Of a DNA stretch of 64,000 nt, positions 25,005 to 34,021 are shown one piece after another. The translations under genes were made by a program, and so were the position numbers. The number at the start of each line of letters is the position of its first letter. Position 1 is the stretch's first letter. Source of the stretch: an uncultured Lachnospiraceae bacterium (GTDB taxonomy: Bacteria > Bacillota > Clostridia > Lachnospirales > Lachnospiraceae). The notes below the pieces were generated by a model. That model did no database searches and was not told where the DNA came from. It saw only the letters and a list, made by a program, of their open reading frames with translations. The DNA is taken from contig CANPYY010000003.1 of assembly GCA_947588675.1 (NCBI GenBank), forward strand, positions 1 through 64,000. Reading direction: 5' to 3'.

Positions 25005-25745
25005 ATGGATTATTATGTTCTCACACTGTTTCCTAAAATGATTGAGGCGTGTATAAGTACAAGTATTACCGGACGGGCTATAAATAACGGTTATATAAGC
25101 ATGACTTCTGTAAATATACGTGATTATTCGACAGACCGGCACAAACATGTGGATGATTATCCTTATGGCGGCGGAGCAGGGATGGTAATGCAGGCAGAAC
25201 CTATATATCGCGCTTGTGAAGATATCAAAATGAGAACAAAAAAAAAGCCGAGGATAATATATATGACACCGCAGGGACGGGTATTTGACCAGAGTATTGC
25301 AAAAGAACTTGCGGGAGAAGAAGAACTGGTTTTTCTATGCGGACATTACGAGGGAATAGACGAAAGGGCAATAGAACTTGAGGTGACTGATTGCCTGTCT
25401 ATAGGCGATTATGTTCTTACAGGCGGAGAACTTGCAGCTCTTGTAGTTATAGACGCGGTATCGAGAATGGTTCCGGGAGTGCTTTCTAATGAAGAATCAG
25501 GCATATCTGAAAGTTTTGAAAACAATTTGTTAGAATATCCGCAATATACCCGGCCTGAAGAATTTATGGGAATGAAAGTCCCTGAAATACTTCTATCGGG
25601 ACATCATGCCAATATAGAAAAATGGCGAAGACAGCAGTCGCTTTTAAGAACGGCTGAATCCAGACCTGATTTATTGAAAAAGGCTGATTTGGATAAAAAA
25701 GATATGGATTATTTAAAAAATAATATAAAAAACTTGCAATTATAA
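25005..25745 (+). CDS. trmD: tRNA (guanine-N1)-methyltransferase
   Basis: Methylates G37 of tRNAs with a G36 anticodon base, using S-adenosylmethionine, and prevents frameshifts. 246 residues with the SPOUT trefoil-knot signatures [14 protein letters not shown] and [20 protein letters not shown], and the early [11 protein letters not shown] motif. The ribosome site ggagcgg precedes the ATG at 25005. The 3' end of the gene carries a candidate promoter for rplS, so L19 may be made both from the operon and separately. Confidence 0.97.
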   Translation: MDYYVLTLFPKMIEACISTSITGRAINNGYISMTSVNIRDYSTDRHKHVDDYPYGGGAGMVMQAEPIYRACEDIKMRTKKKPRIIYMTPQGRVFDQSIAKELAGEEELVFLCGHYEGIDERAIELEVTDCLSIGDYVLTGGELAALVVIDAVSRMVPGVLSNEESGISESFENNLLEYPQYTRPEEFMGMKVPEILLSGHHANIEKWRRQQSLLRTAESRPDLLKKADLDKKDMDYLKNNIKNLQL

Positions 25746-25762
25746 ATAGTATATGATATGAT
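25734..25762 (+). promoter_or_regulatory. sigma-A promoter for rplS
   Basis: TTGCAA (25734-25739) and TATGAT (25757-25762) with a 17-base spacer, starting inside the end of trmD. Transcription would start near 25769 and give a leader of about 80 bases before rplS. That leader contains a 7-bp TTTTGAT/ATCAAAA stem and a GCTGTG repeat; a known L19 leader class exists in Firmicutes, but I cannot confirm a match. Confidence 0.5.
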
Positions 25763-25850
25763 AGGTAAGCTGTGAAAAAAAGATAGATGGTCCGCTGTGC
25801 CAGTTTTGATATGGTTTATGAACATCAAAAATAATTAGGAGGATGCACAG

Positions 25851-26198
25851 ATGAATGATATTATTAAAAAGATTGAAGACGCTCAGCTTAAAGCAGAGCT
25901 CCCTGAATTTCGTGTTGGAGATACCATAAAGGTATATGCAAAGATTAAAGAAGGAAACAGGGAAAGAACACAGGTATTTGAGGGCACCGTTATTAAAAGA
26001 CAGAACGGCGGTGTTAAGGAAACATTTACGGTACGTAAATTTTCAAATGGAATCGGAGTAGAAAAATCATGGCCGCTTCACTCTCCTATAGTAGAAAAGA
26101 TTGAGGTTGTAAGGCATGGTAAAGTAAGGAGAGCCAAACTTTATTATCTCAGGGAGCGCGTAGGTAAGGCTGCCAAAGTAAAAGAAAAGGTAAAATAA
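25851..26198 (+). CDS. rplS: 50S ribosomal protein L19
   Basis: Large-subunit protein at the 30S/50S interface. 115 residues with the family signature [20 protein letters not shown] near the start and the C-terminal [21 protein letters not shown] motif. The ATG at 25851 has an aggagg site. It is preceded by a 105-base gap with its own promoter and possible leader structure, and followed by a strong terminator before lepB. Confidence 0.97.
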   Translation: MNDIIKKIEDAQLKAELPEFRVGDTIKVYAKIKEGNRERTQVFEGTVIKRQNGGVKETFTVRKFSNGIGVEKSWPLHSPIVEKIEVVRHGKVRRAKLYYLRERVGKAAKVKEKVK

Positions 26199-26220
26199 TA
26201 AGTTGCCAGTAGAATGATTC

Positions 26221-26248
26221 GGGGACATATTGATATGTCCCCTTTTTT
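26221..26248 (+). terminator. Rho-independent terminator after rplS
   Basis: GGGGACATAT (26221-26230) and ATATGTCCCC (26233-26242) form a near-perfect stem closed by a small loop and are followed by six Ts. No new promoter is obvious before lepB, so some read-through probably feeds lepB-rbgA. Confidence 0.88.
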
Positions 26249-26271
26249 GAAATTACAGGAGTCCTTATATT

Positions 26272-26892
26272 ATGAGAAGGAAAACGGCGGTAAAATTCGT
26301 AAAGCGGAAAAAAGAAAGTACCATGTCTGCAAAAAAAAAGATATTGGTGGAAGCGGTTATATATATAGCTGAAGTCCTGCTTGTCATACTTTTTGCTTTT
26401 CTTATAGTGCGCATGTGTTTTGTCAAATGTTCCATGATAGGAGATTCGATGTCCGGTACGCTTGTCAGCGGAGATTCGCTTCTGGTAAATAAATTTGCAT
26501 ATAAAATAGCGGAACCGAAAAGATTTGATATAGTTGCATACAGACAGGGCTCATCAGAACATTCGTATATGAGCGTAAAAAGAATAATAGGACTTCCGGG
26601 CGACAGGGTATTAATAAATAATGGGGAAATATATATTAACGGAGAACTTCTTGACGAGAATATAAATACTGAGAAAATGGTAACAGGCGGACTTGCTGAA
26701 ACGGAAATAACACTTGACGAACACGAATATTTTGTACTTGGCGATAACCGTAATAACAGTGAAGACAGCAGGTTTGCCAATGTAGGTAATATTGTAAAAA
26801 ATGATATTGAAGGAAAAGTGTGGATAAGATTGAATTCATTTGCGTTTGTGGATTCTTTAAATCACAGGGAAGATGATGGTGAGGTAGAATAA
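26272..26892 (+). CDS. lepB: Signal peptidase I
   Basis: Removes signal peptides from exported proteins at the outer face of the membrane. 206 residues: a cationic cytoplasmic N-terminus, one membrane helix (about 27-48), the catalytic Ser59 in IGDSMSGTL (the usual form is GxSMxPTL), the catalytic Lys103 in VKRIIGLPGD, and the box E motif GDNRNNSEDSR. An aggag site precedes the ATG. The gene end overlaps the rbgA start by one base (TAATG), so the two are coupled. It would process the exported xylanolytic enzymes encoded nearby, though that holds for all secreted proteins. Confidence 0.95.
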   Translation: MRRKTAVKFVKRKKESTMSAKKKILVEAVIYIAEVLLVILFAFLIVRMCFVKCSMIGDSMSGTLVSGDSLLVNKFAYKIAEPKRFDIVAYRQGSSEHSYMSVKRIIGLPGDRVLINNGEIYINGELLDENINTEKMVTGGLAETEITLDEHEYFVLGDNRNNSEDSRFANVGNIVKNDIEGKVWIRLNSFAFVDSLNHREDDGEVE

Positions 26893-27737
26893 TGTATTTT
26901 CAGTGGTATCCGGGGCATATGACCAAGGCAAAGCGTATGATGCAGGAAAATATCAGGCTGATAGATGTTATAATAGAGCTTGTAGATGCAAGAATACCGG
27001 CGTCCAGCCGCAATCCCGATATTGAACAGCTTGCAGCGGGTAAAAAACGTGTTATACTTCTTAATAAGTATGATCTTGCAGATGACATATACACGGGCGA
27101 ATGGAAAGAATATTATGATAAAAAGGGATATTTTACGGCGCTGGTTAATTCAAAGTCCGGAAAAGGGATTAGAGATGTAAATAATGTAATAATGGAAGCC
27201 TGTAAGGAAAAAATTGAACGCGACAGGAAAAGGGGAATACTTAACAGGCCTGTGCGTGCAATGATAGCAGGTATACCGAATGTAGGTAAATCAACGTTTA
27301 TCAACAGTTTTGCAGGCAAAGCGTGTACAAGGACAGGAGATAAACCGGGAGTTACTAAAGGGAAACAGTGGATAAGGCTTAATAAGAATGTTGAACTTCT
27401 TGATACGCCGGGAATATTATGGCCCAAATTTGAAGATCAGGATATTGGACTTAGGCTTGCCTTAATAGGTTCCATAAATGATGATATACTTCAGCTTGAA
27501 GAACTGGCCGCCGAGCTTATTTTAATACTTGGCAGGGATTATCCTGAAATGCTTGAAAAATATCTGGGATTTGATATATCTTATGAACCATATGAACTTC
27601 TTGAAAAATATGCGATAAAGAGAGGCTGCAGGATAAAAGGCGATGAAGCTGATATGAAAAGGGCAGCAATACTTCTTCTGGATGATTACAGGGGAGGAAA
27701 AATCGGAAAAATAACTTTAGAGCGCCCACAAATATAA
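26892..27737 (+). CDS. rbgA: Ribosome biogenesis GTPase RbgA (YlqF)
   Basis: A circularly permuted GTPase needed for late 50S assembly. 281 residues beginning with the diagnostic MYFQWYPGHMTKAKRMMQEN. The G motifs come in permuted order: G4 NKYD first, then G1 GIPNVGKST, then G3 DTPG. The ATG at 26892 overlaps the lepB stop by one base. In Bacillus rnhB follows; here a terminator and a DUF5688 gene follow. Confidence 0.96.
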   Translation: MYFQWYPGHMTKAKRMMQENIRLIDVIIELVDARIPASSRNPDIEQLAAGKKRVILLNKYDLADDIYTGEWKEYYDKKGYFTALVNSKSGKGIRDVNNVIMEACKEKIERDRKRGILNRPVRAMIAGIPNVGKSTFINSFAGKACTRTGDKPGVTKGKQWIRLNKNVELLDTPGILWPKFEDQDIGLRLALIGSINDDILQLEELAAELILILGRDYPEMLEKYLGFDISYEPYELLEKYAIKRGCRIKGDEADMKRAAILLLDDYRGGKIGKITLERPQI

Positions 27738-27800
27738 TGCTGTGAAACTTTAACATAATATACAAAACAGATTGTTTACCGGGTTAGAGAAAATATACAG

Positions 27801-27836
27801 AAACAGCATGTGGCACAAAAATATGCTGTTTTTTTG
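27801..27836 (+). terminator. Rho-independent terminator after rbgA
   Basis: AAACAGCAT (27801-27809) pairs with ATGCTGTTT (27823-27831), followed by a run of Ts. The 212-base gap holds this and otherwise no recognisable gene. Confidence 0.85.
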
Positions 27837-27949
27837 TTTATAATTTATTGTAAGAAGCTGTTATAATTATTTGTGTCAGATATATCTGTACAGCCTTATA
27901 TCGATATAAATAAGTATCTGTTTGTATAAAATATTGAAAGGAGCACGAA

Positions 27950-28621
27950 ATGGATATTAATTATGAAAACATTGAGTGGGATAAATTTACTGCTGAGGAA
28001 ATTAAAGAAAATTTGTTCTTCAGCCTAATTAACTATGAAAAAAATAAGGAAAAGTTGTCGGATATTCCTTACATAAAATTTCTGGACCTGGCAGTCGTTT
28101 TCAACTATATGGTGGATGAAAATGGCGATGAAATACACAGTTTCAGGGTGGACGACAGGATTATGAAAACATGGGGACTTAATGCACAGGAAATGTATGA
28201 TATTGCCATGGGCAACATGGACAGGCTTTTCCCTGAAATCGTGTCGTGTATAACAAATATTGTAAGGGAACTTGAGGGAAAATGCCATACGGAAATGATT
28301 CCGGAATATATATGCGACTCAGTTATACATGTCTATGTGCTTACTAATAAGAGGGCGCTTAACGGAGCTTCAGCCATGCTTTACAGTAAGAAACTCGGCA
28401 AACTGGCCGATATACTTGAAAGTAATCTTTATATACTTCCAAGCAGCGTGCATGAAGTTATAGCCGTACCGACAAAATATTATCAGGACGCGGCAAAACT
28501 GATTAAACTTGTAAATGACGTTAATTCAGATACGGTTGAGCCCAAGGACCGTTTATCTGATAATGTATATGTATATGAAAGGGCTGATGGCAGCATGTAC
28601 ATATATGAAAACAGGGAATAA
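27950..28621 (+). CDS. DUF5688 family protein
   Basis: A 223-residue soluble protein of unknown function that I match to DUF5688, a family common in Lachnospiraceae. Recognisable family features are the central DLAVVFNYMV segment and the C-terminal TNKRALNGASAMLYSKKLGK and NLYILPSSVHEVIAVP segments. No signal peptide, membrane helix or metal motif is seen. A ggag site precedes the ATG. It stands alone between the rbgA terminator and galE, with the same strand direction; its role cannot be inferred from the neighbours. Confidence 0.8.
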   Translation: MDINYENIEWDKFTAEEIKENLFFSLINYEKNKEKLSDIPYIKFLDLAVVFNYMVDENGDEIHSFRVDDRIMKTWGLNAQEMYDIAMGNMDRLFPEIVSCITNIVRELEGKCHTEMIPEYICDSVIHVYVLTNKRALNGASAMLYSKKLGKLADILESNLYILPSSVHEVIAVPTKYYQDAAKLIKLVNDVNSDTVEPKDRLSDNVYVYERADGSMYIYENRE

Positions 28622-28708
28622 TGAATTTTGTCTATACTTTTTATTGATAATATAGTATTATTAAAATGTATGTGTACTATAAATTCTAATATAAAGGAGA
28701 AAGTTATT

Positions 28709-29728
28709 ATGTCTGTTCTTGTTACAGGGGGAGCCGGATATATAGGTTCGCATACGGTAGTTGAACTTTTAGAATCCGGTTATGATGTTGTAGTGGTGGA
28801 TAATCTGTGCAATTCAAGCAGGGAATCCCTTATAAGAGTTGAAGAAATAACAGGTAAAAATGTAAAGTTTTATGAGGCGGATATTCTGGATAAAGATGCT
28901 CTGGAGGAATTGTTTTCAAAAGAAAATATTGATTGCTGTATTCACTTTGCAGGACTTAAAGCCGTAGGCGAGTCTGTAGAAAAACCATGGCTTTATTATC
29001 ATAACAATATTTCAGGAACGCTTACCCTGTTAAAAGTTATGGAGGAGCATAATGTAAAGAATATAATATTTTCATCATCAGCTACGGTTTATGGCTCTCC
29101 GGCGGAGATACCTATTACGGAAAACTGTCCAAAGGGAGATATTACTAATCCTTACGGCCATACCAAATCAATGCTTGAGCAGATATTGTCTGATATTTAT
29201 AAGGCTGATACTGAATGGAGCGTAATTCTTTTAAGATATTTTAATCCTATAGGAGCGCATAAGAGTGGAAAGATAGGTGAAAATCCTAATGGAATACCGA
29301 ATAATCTTATGCCGTATATAACGCAGGTAGCGGTTGGAAAACTTGAGTGTCTTGGAGTGTTTGGAAATGATTACAATACTCATGACGGAACCGGTGTAAG
29401 GGATTATATACATGTGGTTGATTTGGCAAAGGGTCATGTGAAGGCAATAGATAAGCTTATGAAAAAGCCGGGTCTTAATGTGTATAATCTTGGAACAGGC
29501 AAAGGTTACAGTGTACTTGATATTGTAAGGAATTTTGAAGAAGCATCGGGACAACATATACCGTATGTCATAAAGCCAAGAAGGGCTGGAGATATTGATG
29601 AATGTTATTCCGACCCTTCAAAAGCTGAAATAGAACTTGGCTGGAAAGCTGAAAACGGAATAAGAGAAATGTGTGAGGATGCCTGGAGATGGCAGCATAA
29701 TAACCCTAACGGATATGTTAGTGAATAA
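28709..29728 (+). CDS. galE: UDP-glucose 4-epimerase
   Basis: Interconverts UDP-glucose and UDP-galactose (some relatives act on UDP-GlcNAc or UDP-xylose/arabinose). 339 residues with the NAD-binding [20 protein letters not shown] motif at the start, the SSSATVYG serine region and the [11 protein letters not shown]xxxK catalytic pair. The ATG at 28709 follows aaaggag; the longer in-frame reading to 28628 has no homology. The GH10 gene starts 14 bases after its stop, so galE appears to head an operon with a secreted xylanase and an esterase, an unexpected mix. Confidence 0.94.
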   Translation: MSVLVTGGAGYIGSHTVVELLESGYDVVVVDNLCNSSRESLIRVEEITGKNVKFYEADILDKDALEELFSKENIDCCIHFAGLKAVGESVEKPWLYYHNNISGTLTLLKVMEEHNVKNIIFSSSATVYGSPAEIPITENCPKGDITNPYGHTKSMLEQILSDIYKADTEWSVILLRYFNPIGAHKSGKIGENPNGIPNNLMPYITQVAVGKLECLGVFGNDYNTHDGTGVRDYIHVVDLAKGHVKAIDKLMKKPGLNVYNLGTGKGYSVLDIVRNFEEASGQHIPYVIKPRRAGDIDECYSDPSKAEIELGWKAENGIREMCEDAWRWQHNNPNGYVSE

Positions 29729-29742
29729 CTGGAGGTATGGAC

Positions 29743-31746
29743 ATGCTGAAAAAAACGTCAAAGACAATATTGGCAATTATTCTTGTTTTAACAATGCTTG
29801 CAGGAACTGCAGCTATGCAGACTGAAGTGTATTCTGCAAAAAAAACGAAGATTACAACAAAGAAACTTTCTTTAAATGTCGGGCAGAAAAAATCTATCGT
29901 AATAAAAAACAAAAAAGGTAAGACAAAATATACTTTTGTTTCAAAAAATAAAAAGATTGCGAAAGTTAATAAAAAAGGCAGGGTTACTGCCGTTAGAAAA
30001 GGTACTACCAAGGTTATTGTAAAGGAAGGTAAAAAAGGCTCCAAAAAAGTTAAAAAGCTTGGAACCGTTAAAGTTGTCGTAAAAAATAAAAACGTGCAGC
30101 AGATAAATGATGCTGTGTCTTCTCCGGATGCAAACGTACAGAAAGTAAATACACCTTCGCCTGATAAGGTAAATACACCTTCGCCGGAACCTACCAATTG
30201 CGTGGATATTGATTTCTCGGACGGAGATATCTCTAAATTTTCGGCAGAGGGAGATGGGGTAAAGATAGAACTTTCACAGAATGGCTATGATGATGATTCA
30301 TGTATTAAAGCTACGAAAAGGGCAGGAAGAAACGACTGGTTCGGGTGCGGAATGGCACTGGATGTTACGGATGTAATAAACCCTGGAAAAACATATAAAC
30401 TTACATGTTATGTGAAATGCGACAAAGATGCGACAATTACTATAAGGAGTATTAATGACGCAGGCGGATTTTTTAACTTCCCGACACAGGTTGGAGATAC
30501 ATTAGATGTAAAGGCCGGCGAATGGAGCCGTATGGAAGCGGTATATCTTTCTCCTGATAATATTTCAGGCAAGATAAGGCTTTACTGGGATGCCTCAAAT
30601 ACTGCTGATATATATCTTGATTCGATACAGATGATAGAGAGTACTGTGCTTGACGATACGTTTAAGACATTGTTTACAAATATATTCGGTCATGTGGGTA
30701 CATGCAATACATATACACAGATGAAAGATTATAAAGGATTTACGACTACTTTGTATAACAGTGTTACAATGGAAAATGAAACAAAACCGTTATCACTGTT
30801 AAATGCGGGAAATATAAGCAATACTCCTCCGGAAGGATACATTATACCTGACAGTTACAAAGATGTGACATATCCTGTAATTAATTTTTCGACTATTGAT
30901 AATGTGATTAATACTGCTTATGAATACGGACTTTCCATACGTTTCCATGTACTTGTATGGCATTCGCAGACTCCTGACTTTTTCTTTAAGAGAGGGTATA
31001 ATGAGTCGGCGGGTTATACGACAAAAGAATATATGGATGGAAGACTTGAATATTATGTGAGAAATGTAATGCAGCATATATATAATACTCCTCATGGAAA
31101 AGATGTAATATACTGTATAGATGTTGCAAACGAATATTTTCATAATTACGACCAGGGTTCAAAATCAAAATGGAATACGATTTATTACCCTGAGGAAAAA
31201 TCCGAAAGTGATAGAACCAATAAACCCGTATATGTAAAAAAGGCATTTGAAATTGCATATGACGAGCTTGAAAAATTCGGTCTGGCAGGTTCGGTCAAGT
31301 TGTTTTACAACGATTATAATACGTATGAAGTTACCGACGATATTATTACTATGATTAACTATATAAATGAGGAGAAAAAAATATGCGATGGGGTCGGTAT
31401 GCAGTCACATCTTGATGTGGATTATCCTACGCCGGGAATGGGAGGTAAAATATCCGATACGATAGACGCATTTACCGCGCAGGGATATGAAATTCAGATA
31501 ACGGAACTGGATGTTACCGATTATGATAACAGTGGAAAACAGCTTAAATATTATACGGACCTGATTACAATGCTTGTAAATAAGAAAAAAAGCGGTTCTA
31601 ATATTACCGGAATTACGTTCTGGGGTCTTTGTGACAGTAATTCCTGGAGAAGAAGTGGAAAACCATTGCTGTTTAGCGCTATTTTTTCACCAAAGCCGGT
31701 TTTTTATGAGTTCATTGAAGCCGCAAGGAATACATGGAATCAATAA
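29743..31746 (+). CDS. Secreted GH10 endo-xylanase with cationic Ig-like module and CBM4/9/22-type module
   Basis: 667 residues. Signal peptide (about 1-32), a lysine-rich Ig-like module (about 33-118), a short linker with a repeated NTPSPDKVNTPSPE motif, a beta-sandwich resembling CBM_4_9/CBM22 (about 148-300), and a GH10 barrel. GH10 signatures: NSVTMENETKP, RFHVLVWHSQTPDFF, the acid/base Glu464 in DVANE (usually DVVNE) and the nucleophile Glu588 in ITELDV, plus FWGLCDSNSW. It cuts the beta-1,4-xylan backbone outside the cell. The ATG at 29743 is seven bases after ggagg; the ATG at 29737 is too close. It is co-transcribed with galE upstream and the SGNH esterase downstream. Confidence 0.92.
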   Translation: MLKKTSKTILAIILVLTMLAGTAAMQTEVYSAKKTKITTKKLSLNVGQKKSIVIKNKKGKTKYTFVSKNKKIAKVNKKGRVTAVRKGTTKVIVKEGKKGSKKVKKLGTVKVVVKNKNVQQINDAVSSPDANVQKVNTPSPDKVNTPSPEPTNCVDIDFSDGDISKFSAEGDGVKIELSQNGYDDDSCIKATKRAGRNDWFGCGMALDVTDVINPGKTYKLTCYVKCDKDATITIRSINDAGGFFNFPTQVGDTLDVKAGEWSRMEAVYLSPDNISGKIRLYWDASNTADIYLDSIQMIESTVLDDTFKTLFTNIFGHVGTCNTYTQMKDYKGFTTTLYNSVTMENETKPLSLLNAGNISNTPPEGYIIPDSYKDVTYPVINFSTIDNVINTAYEYGLSIRFHVLVWHSQTPDFFFKRGYNESAGYTTKEYMDGRLEYYVRNVMQHIYNTPHGKDVIYCIDVANEYFHNYDQGSKSKWNTIYYPEEKSESDRTNKPVYVKKAFEIAYDELEKFGLAGSVKLFYNDYNTYEVTDDIITMINYINEEKKICDGVGMQSHLDVDYPTPGMGGKISDTIDAFTAQGYEIQITELDVTDYDNSGKQLKYYTDLITMLVNKKKSGSNITGITFWGLCDSNSWRRSGKPLLFSAIFSPKPVFYEFIEAARNTWNQ

Positions 31747-31760
31747 TGGAGGCAGGTTTT

Positions 31761-33827
31761 ATGAATAAAGAGGTAAAGAAAGTCATTTGTTTTGCGCTTA
31801 CTGTTGCGCTCGTAGCAGGTTTTTTGCCTGCGAATGATACGGTAGCTGCCAAAAAAGCCGCAATCAAAACAAAGAAGCTGCTGCTTGATGAAGGGAAATC
31901 AAAGAAAGTAAAGATTAAAAATAAGAAAAAAGGATGTACTTATATATTCAAGAGCAGTAAACCTAAAATTGCAAAGGTAAATAAAAAAGGAAAGGTTACC
32001 GGATTAAAAGCAGGAACTGCAAAAATTACAGTTAAGGAAAAGGTTATGGGAAAGAAAGCTAAAAAAGCTAAGTCAAAGAAAATCGGAGTATGCAGGGTTA
32101 CGGTTAAAGGTGTGGAAAATGCAGAAAATAAAAGCATTGTATCACCTATACCGCCTACAGGTACGGGTGCACCTAAGGCAACAGAACAGATAATTCCAAC
32201 AGATGCGCCTGCAACAGCGTCGCCCTGGGCACTTGAAATAAAGCCTACAATAGTACCGGCATATTATACTTCATCATATACGCTAGGCGACAGTAATGAG
32301 CTTGCATTGGGAAATCTTATGCAGTATGGCGGAATATGTAAAGTATCCGTAGAATGTAATAAGGGTTCGGGAAAGAATGTAACCGTTTCATATTTTGGAG
32401 AGTATCTTTATTTTGAATGTAATGGTGCGTATATTAATGACAGCACAATGAAAAAAATGCCTTTGGAGGAAGGCTCGGAAACCAAAGAATGTTCTTCTGA
32501 CGAACAGGTTCTGGAGTTTACATTTGAGATTCCAAAGTATACTGATGATTTTAACCTGAGGTTTGATGCAGACGGCGTAGATATTAAAAATATTACTATA
32601 GAAACCAATCCGGTTGAAGGGTCTGACTATCCTGAAATGGTTGCAAATTCATATCGTTACACGGCTGATAATGAAATAATACCGGGTAACAATGCAAGAA
32701 TTAAAAAGGCAATTGAAAAAGCCAGAAAAGGTGAAAATGTTACGTTAGCATATCTTGGAGGTTCAATAACTGAGGGATTTGCCGCATCTGAAACTAAAAA
32801 TTCAGACTGTTATGCGGAAACGTCTTATAATGAATTTAAATATACATATGCGCTCGGCGATGGAAGCAATGTGCATTTTATTAATGCGGGTATGAGCGGA
32901 ACATCTTCAAGGCTTGGAATTATACGTTATCAGAGAGATGTTATTGAACACATGGAATATAGCGGGGTACCGGATATTCTCTTTATTGATTTTGCGGTTA
33001 ACGACGGTAATGATGCAGATACGTATGAGAGCATAATACGTACGGCTCTTTCGCAGGGTTCGGCGGTAGTTCTTATGTTTGTTCTTTATACCGGTGGCTG
33101 TGCGCATGAAGATGAATATTCAAAGATAGGTGAATATTATGGACTTGAAATGGTAAGCCCCGGAAACGGACAGAAGGCGGCTGCTCCTGATAAAACCGCA
33201 TTTGATAACTGGTTTTACTGGAATGACGGACATCCCGACGTTGGCGGACACAGATATATGGCTGACTGTATTATGAATATGTTTTATCGTATTGATGCAG
33301 AGGACACAGATGAGGATAATATTACAGATATAGCAGATATTACGCCAATGAAGGCTACGGGAGATGCGTTTACGGGAATGAAGACATTGGAAAAGGATGT
33401 AAATCTGAACGAGCGTCCGTCGGTTCATTCTCTTGACTGCGGAAGTTTTTCTGAAACTGATAATGCGCAGCCTGTTTTGCAGTATATAAAAGATGGCGTT
33501 GAAGGACTTACATGGTTCCCTAAGGCGTGGGCGCATACGGCATCTTCAGGAAATGAAAGCTTTAAGGCGGAGATTGAATGTAACAGTATAATTGTAGCTT
33601 ATAAGAAAGCAGGTTCCGGTTTTGGAATTGCAGAATGTTATCTTGACGGAAATAAAGTAGGAGAACTTAACGGAACTGCGCAGGGAGCATGGAATTATGC
33701 CGAAATGAATACTGTATTATCGGGAAATGAAGTCGGAACACATACTCTTGAAATAAAGATGAAAGACGGCGATGAAACAAAACCATTTACAATATATGCT
33801 ATCGGATATGCCAATAAAAACGAGTAA
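31761..33827 (+). CDS. Secreted SGNH/GDSL hydrolase with cationic Ig-like module (probable acetyl-xylan esterase)
   Basis: 688 residues. Signal peptide (about 1-28), a lysine-rich Ig-like module (about 29-115; 32 of 87 residues are Lys by my count), a Pro/Thr linker, a first beta-sandwich domain (about 160-290), then an SGNH hydrolase domain with the nucleophile Ser335 in LGGSITEG, the Gly block INAGMSGTSS, the Asn block FAVNDGND, and the His in WNDGHPDVGGHR; then a C-terminal sandwich. The His motif reads DGH rather than the usual DxxH, so the third catalytic residue is uncertain. Family architecture and GH10 linkage suggest removal of acetyl groups from xylan. The ATG at 31761 lies eight bases after ggagg. 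Confidence 0.85.
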   Translation: MNKEVKKVICFALTVALVAGFLPANDTVAAKKAAIKTKKLLLDEGKSKKVKIKNKKKGCTYIFKSSKPKIAKVNKKGKVTGLKAGTAKITVKEKVMGKKAKKAKSKKIGVCRVTVKGVENAENKSIVSPIPPTGTGAPKATEQIIPTDAPATASPWALEIKPTIVPAYYTSSYTLGDSNELALGNLMQYGGICKVSVECNKGSGKNVTVSYFGEYLYFECNGAYINDSTMKKMPLEEGSETKECSSDEQVLEFTFEIPKYTDDFNLRFDADGVDIKNITIETNPVEGSDYPEMVANSYRYTADNEIIPGNNARIKKAIEKARKGENVTLAYLGGSITEGFAASETKNSDCYAETSYNEFKYTYALGDGSNVHFINAGMSGTSSRLGIIRYQRDVIEHMEYSGVPDILFIDFAVNDGNDADTYESIIRTALSQGSAVVLMFVLYTGGCAHEDEYSKIGEYYGLEMVSPGNGQKAAAPDKTAFDNWFYWNDGHPDVGGHRYMADCIMNMFYRIDAEDTDEDNITDIADITPMKATGDAFTGMKTLEKDVNLNERPSVHSLDCGSFSETDNAQPVLQYIKDGVEGLTWFPKAWAHTASSGNESFKAEIECNSIIVAYKKAGSGFGIAECYLDGNKVGELNGTAQGAWNYAEMNTVLSGNEVGTHTLEIKMKDGDETKPFTIYAIGYANKNE

Positions 33828-33897
33828 TGCGTAAGGGTAGTTATTTAAAATTATAAGGTTTTGTTTATCAGATAATATCAGATAATTAATTTGTATA

Positions 33898-33928
33898 CCG
33901 GGTATATCATAATATTTGATATATCCGG
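33898..33928 (+). promoter_or_regulatory. Hairpin after the esterase gene
   Basis: CCGGGTATATCA (33898-33909) pairs with TGATATATCCGG (33917-33928), 12 bp with one G-T pair. No T tract follows, so it is a weak or unconventional terminator candidate or an mRNA 3' end. Confidence 0.4.
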
Positions 33929-33950
33929 TCTGTGCATTCGTACTTAAATC

Positions 33951-33979
33951 TTGCTTTATAAACTGTAATAGTATATAAT
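33951..33979 (+). promoter_or_regulatory. sigma-A promoter for the pyrH operon
   Basis: TTGCTT (33951-33956), 17 bases, and a perfect TATAAT (33974-33979). It lies 43 bases upstream of pyrH and probably drives pyrH through polC. Confidence 0.65.
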
Positions 33980-34021
33980 ATGTTTTGGTACTTTTTGAGA
34001 ATTGTTGTATGGAGGAAATAT

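Noticed and set aside
33898..33928. Calling the 12-bp hairpin after the esterase gene a Rho-independent terminator
   Set aside because: It is followed by TCTGTGC, not by a T tract, on either strand, so it is listed only as a hairpin.
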